A DNA stretch of 6,435 nucleotides, taken from the NCBI GenBank assembly GCA_030837265.1, contig JAUPKV010000345.1, forward strand, positions 1 to 6,435. Direction: 5' to 3'. The DNA is from Methanobacteriota archaeon. Its GTDB lineage: Archaea; Halobacteriota; Methanosarcinia; Methanosarcinales; Methanosarcinaceae. A program made the position numbers and the translations under genes. Positions 1 through 5,867 of the stretch are shown piece by piece. The stretch's first letter is position 1, and each line of letters opens with the position of its first letter. Below the pieces are notes generated by a model. It saw nothing but the letters and a program-made list of their open reading frames with translations. It had not been told where the DNA came from and did not search any database.

Positions 1-95
1 AAAAATAAAGGCTAATCCTGGCATTTATTTTTCACGGAATCGAAAAGCTTTAATGTAATTGGTTAGTCAAGCATAACGTCACATATAAGATCTCG

Positions 96-124
96 AATTT
101 TATATGGGATAGGTATAAAAAAGG
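96..124 (+). promoter_or_regulatory. Possible TATA-type promoter of the lipoprotein gene
   Basis: Two A+T-rich TATA-like stretches lie close together: one with TTTTATAT at 98-105 and one with GTATAAAA at 113-120. The first would place a start roughly 25 bases downstream, near 125-130, leaving a short leader before the Shine-Dalgarno at 135-140. A perfect 7-base inverted repeat, CATATAA at 82-88 and TTATATG at 100-106, overlaps the first box and could be an operator, or simply reflect A+T richness. There is no experimental support. Confidence 0.35.
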
Positions 125-134
125 AAGAGAACTT

Positions 135-140
135 AGAGGT
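135..140 (+). promoter_or_regulatory. Shine-Dalgarno site of the lipoprotein gene
   Basis: AGAGGT lies 7 bases before the ATG at 148. It fixes that ATG as the start in preference to the second in-frame ATG at codon 4. Confidence 0.7.
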
Positions 141-147
141 ATTAATA

Positions 148-480
148 ATGAAAAAAATGTTAAAAATATTAGCAATGCTCCTTGTTATTTCCACTGTTGT
201 CTTTGTTGCCGGCTGTTCCAGCAAAGATACAGAACAGAAGCCTCCAGCAGGCGAAAACAACATCACTCCAACGGCCACACCTGAAGTTGCAGCTGATAAT
301 ACAACTGACGTTAATGTAACTGATGTTTCAAGTGACGAAAATGTAACTGAAGTTAATGCTTCCGATATTGCAGTAAGCCAAAATGCAACTGACGCTAACA
401 CTACTGATATCTTAATTGAAGAAGAAAACTCAACTGACTCAAACTCATCCGCTGTTCCTGTTGAAGCAAACACAACTTAA
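148..480 (+). CDS. Small secreted lipoprotein with repeated N-glycosylation sequons
   Basis: This 110-residue protein begins with a lipoprotein signal peptide: lysines at 2, 3 and 6, a hydrophobic core at about 7-20, and a lipobox ending VAGC with the lipidated Cys at 23. It is therefore expected to be anchored to the outer face of the membrane. Residues 24-50 form a Pro/Ala/Thr-rich linker. Residues 51-107 are four copies of a 14-15-residue unit, and residues 108-110 start a fifth. I count ten N-X-S/T sequons, at Asn 38, 51, 56, 65, 70, 79, 84, 94, 99 and 108. The mature part is acidic, has no Cys after 23 and shows no enzyme motif. A heavily glycosylated, extended surface spacer or cell-envelope lipoprotein is the most reasonable inference. 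I recognise no named family. It ends in Thr-Thr-stop and is followed by a hairpin terminator, so it looks monocistronic. Confidence 0.8.
   Translation: MKKMLKILAMLLVISTVVFVAGCSSKDTEQKPPAGENNITPTATPEVAADNTTDVNVTDVSSDENVTEVNASDIAVSQNATDANTTDILIEEENSTDSNSSAVPVEANTT
298..477 (+). repeat. Protein-level tandem repeat, 42-45 base units
   Basis: There are four units, at 298-339, 340-381, 382-426 and 427-468, plus a partial unit at 469-477. The first reads NTTDVNVTDVSSDE and the second NVTEVNASDIAVSQ. The pattern is N-x-T-[DE]-x-N-x-[ST] followed by six or seven variable residues. Each full unit keeps sequons at positions 1 and 6, while the spacer residues and the DNA have diverged. That suggests an old duplication held by selection on the Asn and Ser/Thr positions. 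Confidence 0.8.
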
Positions 481-542
481 CTGCAAAGTTGAATGTAGAA
501 AAACCGGAAAAATTGAGTTAGTAAAAAATAAGTAAGTATTTG

Positions 543-580
543 GTAGTCTTTTTTAAAGACTACAAGCTTCTATTTTTCTT
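543..580 (+). terminator. Hairpin and T-rich terminator after the lipoprotein gene
   Basis: GTAGTCTTT at 543-551 pairs perfectly with AAAGACTAC at 555-563 around a 3-base loop, and a T-rich tract follows at 569-580. It lies 63 bases after the lipoprotein stop codon. The remnant permease homology begins immediately after it, so the junction of the genomic rearrangement falls close to this element. Confidence 0.6.
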
Positions 581-582
581 GA

Positions 583-933
583 ATTGTACGTGCAGGCATT
601 AAATCTGTTGACAGAGGACAGATGGAAGCAGCTCGTTACCTTGGTATGATAAAAAAGCAGTCCATGAAAGAAGTTATCATGCCTCAGGCAATTAGGCTCA
701 TAATTCCTCCTCTCGGAAACGAATTTATTGTACTTTTAAAGGACTCCTATCTGCTTGTAATTATCAGTGTACATGAACTTTACAAGAATGGAAAGCTTTA
801 TGTTTCAAAGACATTAGCAGCTTATCCCACATATATCTCTGTAGCTTTAGTATATCTTGCATTAACACTTGGAATTTCCCGAGTACTATACTATATTGAA
901 AGGAGGTTTGGTGTAAGTGATAGAAGTGAATAA
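583..933 (+). pseudogene. Truncated permease of a polar amino acid ABC transporter
   Basis: The reading frame from 583 encodes the C-terminal half of a HisM/GlnP-type inner-membrane permease. The diagnostic EAA loop is clear: a GQMEAARYLGM segment starting at codon 622, then MPQAIRLIIPPLGNE and an LLKDSYL-type segment. One or two membrane helices follow. Recognisable homology starts abruptly in the middle of the usual IxRxGIxSVxxGQ motif, and a TGA in the same frame sits at 580-582. About 117 residues remain of a family norm of roughly 215-230, so the first transmembrane helices are gone. An ATG at 622 is open but would begin inside the EAA loop, so I do not regard it as a real start. The end overlaps the ATPase remnant by 17 bases, the normal operon arrangement. 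The part that remains has no internal stop, so the truncation is not ancient. Confidence 0.85.
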
Positions 934-1561
934 TATTCACAAGAGCTTCGGAAAGTTGAAGGTTCTGAAAGGGATAACCGAGAAAATTGAAGAAAGAGAA
1001 GTAGTCTGTGTAATTGGCCCTTCAGGATCCGGAAAGAGCACCTTTCTTCGCTGTTTAAACCTCCTTGAAATGCCTAGCTCAGGAGATATCTGCATTGACG
1101 GGGAAAAAAATTACGGACCCTAATGTGGATATCAATAAAATCCGCGAAGAAGTAGGAATGGTCTTCCAGCGATTCAATCTTTTTCCCCATATGACTGCCC
1201 TTAAGAATATAGCCCTTGAAGACAAAGCTGACGTCTATCCGAATTCTCTATCGGGAGGCCAGCAGCAAAGAGTTGCAATTGCAAGAGCACTTGCTATGCG
1301 TCCCAAGGTCATGCTTTTTGACGAGCCGATATCTGCCCTTGACCCCGAAATGGTAGGAGAAGTTTTAAAAGTTATGAAAGACCTGCTAAAGAGGGCATGA
1401 CAATGATTGTCGTAACTCATGAAATGGGCTTTGCCAGGGAAGTCAGGAGCCGAGTGCTCTTTATGGATGATGGCATCATAGTCGAAAGAGGAACGCCCCA
1501 GGAAATTTTCTATAATGCTCAAAATGAGAGAACAAAATCGTTTTTAAGCAAGATTTTGTAG
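917..1561 (+). pseudogene. Frameshifted ATP-binding protein of a polar amino acid ABC transporter
   Basis: This is a HisP/GlnQ-type ATPase broken into three frame segments. Segment one starts at GTG 917, with a strong Shine-Dalgarno AGGAGGT at 901-907. It carries Walker A GPSGSGKST at residues 34-42 and stops at 1121-1123. The frame moves at an A-run of seven, 1104-1110, where six would continue [10 protein letters not shown]. Segment two holds the Q-loop [10 protein letters not shown], signature [15 protein letters not shown] and Walker [12 protein letters not shown], where EPT is the usual form. It ends at a TGA at 1398-1400, where one base seems missing near 1384-1390. Segment three returns to the first frame and holds the switch histidine in VVTHEMGF, running to the TAG at 1559-1561. 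Between TALKNI and [11 protein letters not shown] about 25-30 residues usual in this family are absent. Sequencing error could explain one shift, but not this set of lesions beside a truncated permease. Confidence 0.87.
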
Positions 1562-1645
1562 CATTTTAGTTAATCACAACATTTTCAGATTATTTTCACA
1601 ATAATCCACGGTAATATACTCAATCGATTTCTGGAAAGATGAGAT

Positions 1646-1691
1646 TCGTGATGCTCATATTTTTATAGAATTACTAACTTTTACATCACGA
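1646..1691 (+). promoter_or_regulatory. TATA-type promoter flanked by an inverted repeat, upstream of the UbiA gene
   Basis: ATATTTTTATA at 1658-1668 is a good archaeal TATA candidate, 44 bases before the ATG at 1712. Transcription from it would be expected to start near 1690. Perfect 8-base arms TCGTGATG (1646-1653) and CATCACGA (1684-1691) sit on either side, about 30 bases apart, and the right arm overlaps the predicted start point. This is a plausible operator pair. The rest of the 150-base gap 1562-1711 shows nothing else. Confidence 0.45.
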
Positions 1692-1711
1692 TTGTTATTG
1701 AGGCCAAAAAC

Positions 1712-2605
1712 ATGAAAGAAACCCTGAAAGCTTATATCGACCTCACTCGTGCCCATTTTCTTCCTATCTGGCCTATCACTTTCTGCTCCGGGCTCATCCT
1801 TGCTTTTGCAAATTACGGAGCTTTCTCCTGGCCACTTATTATTAAAGCAGCCTTGATAGGACTTTTTGGATTTGAAGCCGGATTCGTGCTCAATGACTAT
1901 GTGGACAGAAATCGAGACAGACTCGATGTTGAGAATACTCTGACAAAATACTGGAGACCATTTAAAGAGAGACCCATTCCTTCAGGAAAGATCTCTTCAA
2001 AAAGTGCCTTTTCGCTGTTTATTGTGCTCTCAGCAATTACTTCAGTTCTGATCTTCACCCTTCCGTATCCAAATTCTCTCTATGTTTTTGTAATTATGCT
2101 GTACTCTTATTGTATTGAGGCTTTTTACCAGGTAAAAAAAAGGGATCAAAAGTACCCTATTGCACAGCTCCTGGGCAGGACTGATTTCACCCTCTTTCCG
2201 GCTGCAGGTTATCTCTGCTATGGGCAGCCAGATATGACCGTTTTTCTCTATATTGCTTTCTTCTATCCCTGGACAATGATACACCTTGGATTAAACGACT
2301 TTATAGACTTTAAAAACGATCTTGCCAGGGGTATGAAGTCAATCCCCGTCCTTTATGGCCTAAAGGGAACATTGTACTGGATTACAGGCTTTACTCTCTT
2401 ACATTTCCTAACAACTGTCTTGTTTCTCAAGCAGCTTGGAGTAATCGCTCACTATGGTTTTCTTGCAGCTGTTACGATACTAGTATTATTAAATATCTAT
2501 CTCTGGAAAGAAAAAAGTACTAAGGCAGGTATGAGGGTACTTCCGTTCTTTCATTTAACCCTGTTAATCTATACAACTTCGATAATTCTTGATTCTCTTT
2601 TCTAA
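1712..2605 (+). CDS. UbiA-family membrane prenyltransferase
   Basis: This 297-residue polytopic membrane protein belongs to the UbiA superfamily, which transfers a polyprenyl chain from its diphosphate to an aromatic or other acceptor using Mg2+. The first Asp-rich motif is NDYVDRNRD at 61-69. The second is around DFIDFKND at 196-203, followed by KSIPVLYG at 209-216. The KERPIPSG loop at 85-92 is also typical. About eight or nine hydrophobic helices cover the protein, and length is normal for the family. The start is supported by GAGG at 1700-1703, 8 bases upstream. It has its own promoter and converges on the three-gene minus-strand cluster, so it is not in that operon. Archaeal members include digeranylgeranylglyceryl phosphate synthase and enzymes suspected in quinone or methanophenazine synthesis. 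The substrate here cannot be decided from sequence. Confidence 0.88.
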   Translation: MKETLKAYIDLTRAHFLPIWPITFCSGLILAFANYGAFSWPLIIKAALIGLFGFEAGFVLNDYVDRNRDRLDVENTLTKYWRPFKERPIPSGKISSKSAFSLFIVLSAITSVLIFTLPYPNSLYVFVIMLYSYCIEAFYQVKKRDQKYPIAQLLGRTDFTLFPAAGYLCYGQPDMTVFLYIAFFYPWTMIHLGLNDFIDFKNDLARGMKSIPVLYGLKGTLYWITGFTLLHFLTTVLFLKQLGVIAHYGFLAAVTILVLLNIYLWKEKSTKAGMRVLPFFHLTLLIYTTSIILDSLF

Positions 2606-2650
2606 TTCATTATTTCTCTTTTCTTCATGCATTAATTCTTTTTATTGCGG
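2606..2650 (+). terminator. T-rich tract after the UbiA gene
   Basis: Directly after the stop there are several short T-runs (2613-2615, 2618-2621, 2638-2643) with no strong hairpin. T-rich tracts of this sort terminate archaeal transcription, so this probably ends the UbiA transcript in the 61-base gap before the convergent gene. Confidence 0.35.
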
Positions 2651-2666
2651 TTTTCAACCTTAAAAC

Positions 2667-3638
2667 TCAATTTTTTCTTCTGCACAGCCTCAAGGTATGG
2701 CAACGCAGGCTTCCCCCTCCTGCACTCATGGCTTTTGGATGGAATAGAATTATCTCAACTCCTTCAGTCGCCAGCTCTTCTCTTGTTTCCTGATCGAGGG
2801 CAATATCGTAATGAACTATGGTTCCACTCTCGAGGGGAACAAAGGAACAGGCAAGCCTGCTCTGCTCGGAGTCCGAAACCGGTATAATTTTCATACCTTT
2901 TTCATTGATAAACTTCTCAAAATCAATTCTTTCTATCGAATCTTCTGTAAACAGGCAAGTTTCCTCAAACGCAGGAAGATAAGCAAGGGCAAGATCTTCC
3001 CTTATCCTGTTAAAAACAGTATCCGGATGCATGTATCTCCTGGCTTTGGGAATGCGGGCGTAAATAACCTCGCCAAACTCGTTCAAGATATCCGAAATGA
3101 ATTCCCGGATAAATGGATAACTGTGTCTTTCCGTATCCGCAACAAAAATCGTTTCTTTTGAGAGTAAGAGGCAGCCTTCAAAAAAGCCCTCTCTTCCATT
3201 GAATTCTTTGAGTATGGGTACTCCCAGATTATTCAGGGCTTCTTTTACTACAATCTCCTCTTTTTCCCTTGCTGGCGGACGCATTTTAGAGAGAATCGCT
3301 CCTTTTGTGGAGATGACTGCAATGTCATGTAGAAAAGTAAGATTTGGCATTCTCTTTATCAGGTCGAGGTTCTCATCCACATAATCTCCAAGCTCGAAAA
3401 TCTTAACCCCATTTGATTCCAGAAGTTCCTGGTAACTTCTATGCTCTTCAATATATTCGGAAATATCCGGAACCTTATCGTAGAGCCAGAATTTGTAATT
3501 CGATTCGTTGACTAAGGTGAGTTCGCATCCGGGGGTATGCACAAGTACGCTCATGAGCCTCCCGAGTTCATCACAACCGTAATCAATGTTTAAGCAGGCT
3601 TTGTTGACTTCGTTTAAACCGTCTATTTGACAACCCAA
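2667..3638 (-). CDS. Arginine-deiminase-like guanidine-modifying enzyme (323 aa)
   Basis: This enzyme belongs to the arginine deiminase/amidinotransferase superfamily, whose members attack a guanidino carbon with a catalytic Cys, releasing ammonia or an amine or transferring the amidino group. Seen in order: ELGRLMSVLVHTPG at 24-37, FLHD with Asp 105, a substrate-loop-like MRPPAREKE at 119-127, FEG with Glu 154, MHPDTVF with His 204 and Asp 206, and AGGGSLRCHTL with Cys 313. The catalytic set seems complete. Two things are unusual. At 323 residues it is far shorter than true arginine deiminases (about 400), so the extra helical domain is absent. The EGGD motif reads EGCL at 154-157. The start is TTG: an in-frame TAA lies 12 bases upstream, GGGGGG at 3644-3649 sits 5 bases before it, and the next Met (29) is already inside the fold. 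It is last in a three-gene operon, 37 bases after the methyltransferase. Deiminase, dimethylargininase or amidinotransferase activity are all possible. Confidence 0.8.
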   Translation of the reverse strand: MGCQIDGLNEVNKACLNIDYGCDELGRLMSVLVHTPGCELTLVNESNYKFWLYDKVPDISEYIEEHRSYQELLESNGVKIFELGDYVDENLDLIKRMPNLTFLHDIAVISTKGAILSKMRPPAREKEEIVVKEALNNLGVPILKEFNGREGFFEGCLLLSKETIFVADTERHSYPFIREFISDILNEFGEVIYARIPKARRYMHPDTVFNRIREDLALAYLPAFEETCLFTEDSIERIDFEKFINEKGMKIIPVSDSEQSRLACSFVPLESGTIVHYDIALDQETREELATEGVEIILFHPKAMSAGGGSLRCHTLRLCRRKN

Positions 3639-3660
3639 ATTAACCCCCCTTTAATGACCT

Positions 3661-3672
3661 GTATTTATATAA
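3661..3672 (-). promoter_or_regulatory. TATA-like box between the methyltransferase and deiminase-like genes
   Basis: On the minus strand 3672 to 3661 reads TTATATAAATAC, close to the archaeal TATA consensus. Its centre is about 28-30 bases before the TTG start at 3638, so transcription from it would begin almost at the start codon and give a nearly leaderless message. It may be an internal promoter or chance in A+T-rich spacer. Confidence 0.3.
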
Positions 3673-3675
3673 CTC

Positions 3676-4689
3676 TCAGATGCGCTTTTTTGCAAGAATT
3701 ATTGCGTTTGACCTGTCTTCGTTCAGGCAAGAATTCAAGACGTCAAATCTGCAAATATCCAGAAATGCAATAATCTGCTCATGAGTGTATTTATATGTAA
3801 ACCCCATGCGTATGATATCCCCTTCCTTGAGACCTATGGTCTCCTGACCGATATTAATCTCGGCATCCTTCAGGATGTTTAAACTCTTTCGGGTTCTATA
3901 TACTTCCCCTATTCTGGAATCCACTTGCCCAAGCAAAAGCTCAAAATCAAAATCTTCGGTATCCATCCCATAGTGAATCAGGGGATACATGTTGAACAGG
4001 GCATTTTCTCTTGAGGCATAGGTGCCCAAGGCGGATTTCCGTGTCGATTTTGCCCCTTCGCCCGGACGGCATGTAGGGAGAAGATTGGCATCCAATAAGA
4101 ATAAATCTCCCTGCTCCAGGTTATCGTACACCAGCTTAAGAATAAACTCGGGGTCATAATTGCAGAAGGTATTTCCCAGAATGCAGAATAGAACCGGAAG
4201 GCGCCAGTATCTTTTAAGAAACGGCATTTCCTCTATGAAACCGACTATTCCTTGTTTTTCAACAGGTAGTCCGCTTACCTTTTCAAGGGCAATATCAACA
4301 AACTGGCCGCTTATATCTATCGGATAGTAGCGAATTGACACACTGTCAGAGGAGGGATTTTCAGCCTGATTCTTCTTTATCAGCTCTTCGAGTAGTATTT
4401 TTTCCTTCTCCCCGCTTCCTACTCCGACACTTGCAAGGCTCATACCTGTAGGGATAAATCTCACAATTGACGAAATATTTTTCTCCATAAGGACTTTTAA
4501 CTGCCGGGCTACAGGAAAGGTTTCGGACTCGTTAAGCTTCAGCCAGTTTTTGGCTCCGTACGTGCCTGTATAAAGAAGATAATCTGGCAGTTCATGCTTC
4601 TTAAGACTTTCAAACAATTTATTTTCAATTTCTTCTTCGCTGGTAGTTTTTATTTTTTCTGCTTTCCCCTGAGTCTGTCCAGGCTTCAC
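3676..4689 (-). CDS. EgtD-like SAM-dependent methyltransferase
   Basis: This 337-residue protein resembles the Methyltransf_33 family, which includes histidine N-alpha-methyltransferase EgtD and the fungal dimethylallyltryptophan methyltransferase EasF. SAM-binding motif I is SVGVGSGEKE at 87-96, an acidic residue is at D125 in YYPIDIS, and LFCILGNTFCNYDP spans 167-180. The last corresponds to the GSTIGN segment of EgtD, with Gly 172 and Asn 177 in the positions of the Gly and Asn that contact SAM and the substrate carboxylate. DANLL follows at 200-204. The EgtD segment TExSxK is replaced by MGFTYK at 295-300, so the Glu that holds the histidine imidazole is Gly 296 and the Ser is Thr 298. 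An amino-acid-like substrate other than histidine is therefore likely. Residues 1-25 are polar and probably disordered. The start is GTG, with GGTGGG at 4693-4698. It is the middle gene of the operon, 35 bases after the radical SAM gene. Confidence 0.8.
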   Translation of the reverse strand: MKPGQTQGKAEKIKTTSEEEIENKLFESLKKHELPDYLLYTGTYGAKNWLKLNESETFPVARQLKVLMEKNISSIVRFIPTGMSLASVGVGSGEKEKILLEELIKKNQAENPSSDSVSIRYYPIDISGQFVDIALEKVSGLPVEKQGIVGFIEEMPFLKRYWRLPVLFCILGNTFCNYDPEFILKLVYDNLEQGDLFLLDANLLPTCRPGEGAKSTRKSALGTYASRENALFNMYPLIHYGMDTEDFDFELLLGQVDSRIGEVYRTRKSLNILKDAEINIGQETIGLKEGDIIRMGFTYKYTHEQIIAFLDICRFDVLNSCLNEDRSNAIILAKKRI

Positions 4690-4724
4690 CTTCCCACCTT
4701 CCCGTTCACTTTCCTACCTTCCTG
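4685..4724 (-). repeat. Tandem 20-base repeat carrying a duplicated ribosome binding site
   Basis: Reading the minus strand, 4724-4705 is CAGGAAGGTAGGAAAGTGAA and 4704-4685 is CGGGAAGGTGGGAAGGTGAA, 17 of 20 identical and directly adjacent. Each holds a purine-rich Shine-Dalgarno-like stretch followed by GTG. Only the second GTG, 4689-4687, is in the methyltransferase frame; the first meets TGA after seven codons. The pair fills almost the whole gap between the radical SAM stop (4725-4727) and the methyltransferase start. Confidence 0.75.
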
Positions 4725-5867
4725 TTATTTGAAGCACTGCTGGCACTCTTTCCTGAGGGCTTCGAGAGGGTCAACTCCATCTTTTACTCCTATACTATAT
4801 GCATATCCGCGGCAGCCGATACATACCTCCCTGTGCTCACAATTCCCGCATTTGCCTTCAAGCACCTTGTCAATATTTCGGACATACGTAAAAATGTCGG
4901 ATGTGTAAATATCTTTGAGACTCATTCTGTTTACATTATAGGGATATTTTCCATTAATTTTAAGAGCAGGATGTTCGTCCAGTTTTGTCGGGGCACAGGG
5001 ACGGACATTCCCCTGAATATTGGTATACAGGCTGTAAAGATGTTGAAGGCATCCGCAAGCAGTAATGGGTGTATAGGGCAGCCAGTCATACCCATAGTAT
5101 TTCCGGTCTATTTCCAGCAGTTTCAATTTATATTCTTTAATTTCTTCTGCTGTAAGTAATTTATCTTCAAGTTCGTCATTTGCTCTGCCCGTTGGAGTAA
5201 GTATTTCCATATTTGGAAATATATTATTCTGTCTGCAAAAGTGCCAGATATCTTCAATCTCGTCAAGATTCATTTTGTTACTGACAAAAGAGATTCCAAG
5301 CCGGAGTCTTCCAGGCTCTGAAGGTTCTGAAAAACCAGCCCTTCTAAGGGTTTCAAGCCCGTTTTTTATGTCTCTGAAAGCTCCAACTCTTCCGGCCATA
5401 TAGTCCTGGACTTCCGGCTTGAGGGAATCAAGCTTTCCCATAACGGAGGCATTGTGTTTATACAGGTATTCAGCCAATTCCCCTGTCATTAAAACTGTAT
5501 TCGAAAAAACCACGGGGATTATTCCAAGGGAATCGATATAGGCAACCAGTTCTCTGAAACTCGGATATAAAGTTGGCTCTCCTCCTCCTATCACAACCAC
5601 AGATTTGATCCCGAGTTCTTTTGCCTCTGAAATTATGTGTTTGAGCATCTTGAATTCGGCTATTTCTGCCGAATCTTCACCACTTCCGGCATAACAATAG
5701 CGGCAACGGAGATTGCAGGATTTGTTTGTTTCAAGACGTATGGCTAAAAGCTTGTTTGAATTCCTGGCTTCATAAGCGTCCTTTGATCCATACATGTATC
5801 CTTTCAATACCGGAGGCGGGGAAAACAGGCTCAGTTTATCAGAATTCTTTAATTCATTCCCCCACAT
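4725..5867 (-). CDS. Radical SAM enzyme with SPASM-type C-terminal domain
   Basis: This 380-residue enzyme has the radical SAM signature C51-x3-C55-x2-C58 that binds the catalytic 4Fe-4S cluster, followed by GGGEPTL at 94-100 for SAM. The C-terminal region is SPASM-like: C273, then G286-x4-C291, then C340-x2-C343-x5-C349-x2-C352, then C375 and C378, with C271 beside the first. The last spacing is one residue shorter than the usual CxxCx5Cx3C. Such enzymes usually carry auxiliary Fe-S clusters and act on peptides or bound small molecules; the substrate here is unknown. It is first in a three-gene operon. The start is uncertain: ATG 5867 has no Shine-Dalgarno and lies one base after the stop of a 30-codon open frame, while Met 25 (5795-5793) has AAAGGA just upstream. 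Residues 1-24 precede the core fold, so either start leaves the enzyme intact. Confidence 0.88.
   Translation of the reverse strand: MWGNELKNSDKLSLFSPPPVLKGYMYGSKDAYEARNSNKLLAIRLETNKSCNLRCRYCYAGSGEDSAEIAEFKMLKHIISEAKELGIKSVVVIGGGEPTLYPSFRELVAYIDSLGIIPVVFSNTVLMTGELAEYLYKHNASVMGKLDSLKPEVQDYMAGRVGAFRDIKNGLETLRRAGFSEPSEPGRLRLGISFVSNKMNLDEIEDIWHFCRQNNIFPNMEILTPTGRANDELEDKLLTAEEIKEYKLKLLEIDRKYYGYDWLPYTPITACGCLQHLYSLYTNIQGNVRPCAPTKLDEHPALKINGKYPYNVNRMSLKDIYTSDIFTYVRNIDKVLEGKCGNCEHREVCIGCRGYAYSIGVKDGVDPLEALRKECQQCFK

Noticed and set aside
63..473. A 136-codon open frame on the minus strand across the lipoprotein gene
   Set aside because: It mirrors the repetitive, biased codons of the plus-strand lipoprotein, which has a signal peptide, lipobox and Shine-Dalgarno. 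The antisense product is Ser/Thr/Val low-complexity with no such support.
622..933. The permease remnant as an intact 103-residue gene
   Set aside because: Homology extends upstream to 583, the start lies inside the EAA loop and the first transmembrane helices are missing, so it cannot form a working permease.
1065..1400. The middle ABC ATPase frame as a separate gene starting at ATG 1065
   Set aside because: Residues before GKKITDPN in this frame are out-of-frame translation of the Walker A segment. It is the middle part of one frameshifted gene.
1235..1522. A minus-strand open frame across the ABC ATPase remnant
   Set aside because: The plus strand here carries clear signature, Walker B and switch-histidine motifs. 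The antisense product shows no recognisable motif.
2645..3384. Plus-strand open frames opposite the deiminase-like gene
   Set aside because: They are shadows of a minus-strand gene with conserved catalytic motifs along its whole length.
4594..5159. Plus-strand open frames opposite the methyltransferase and radical SAM genes
   Set aside because: The minus strand encodes the SPASM cysteines and the methyltransferase N-terminus in these positions. The plus-strand products have no family features.
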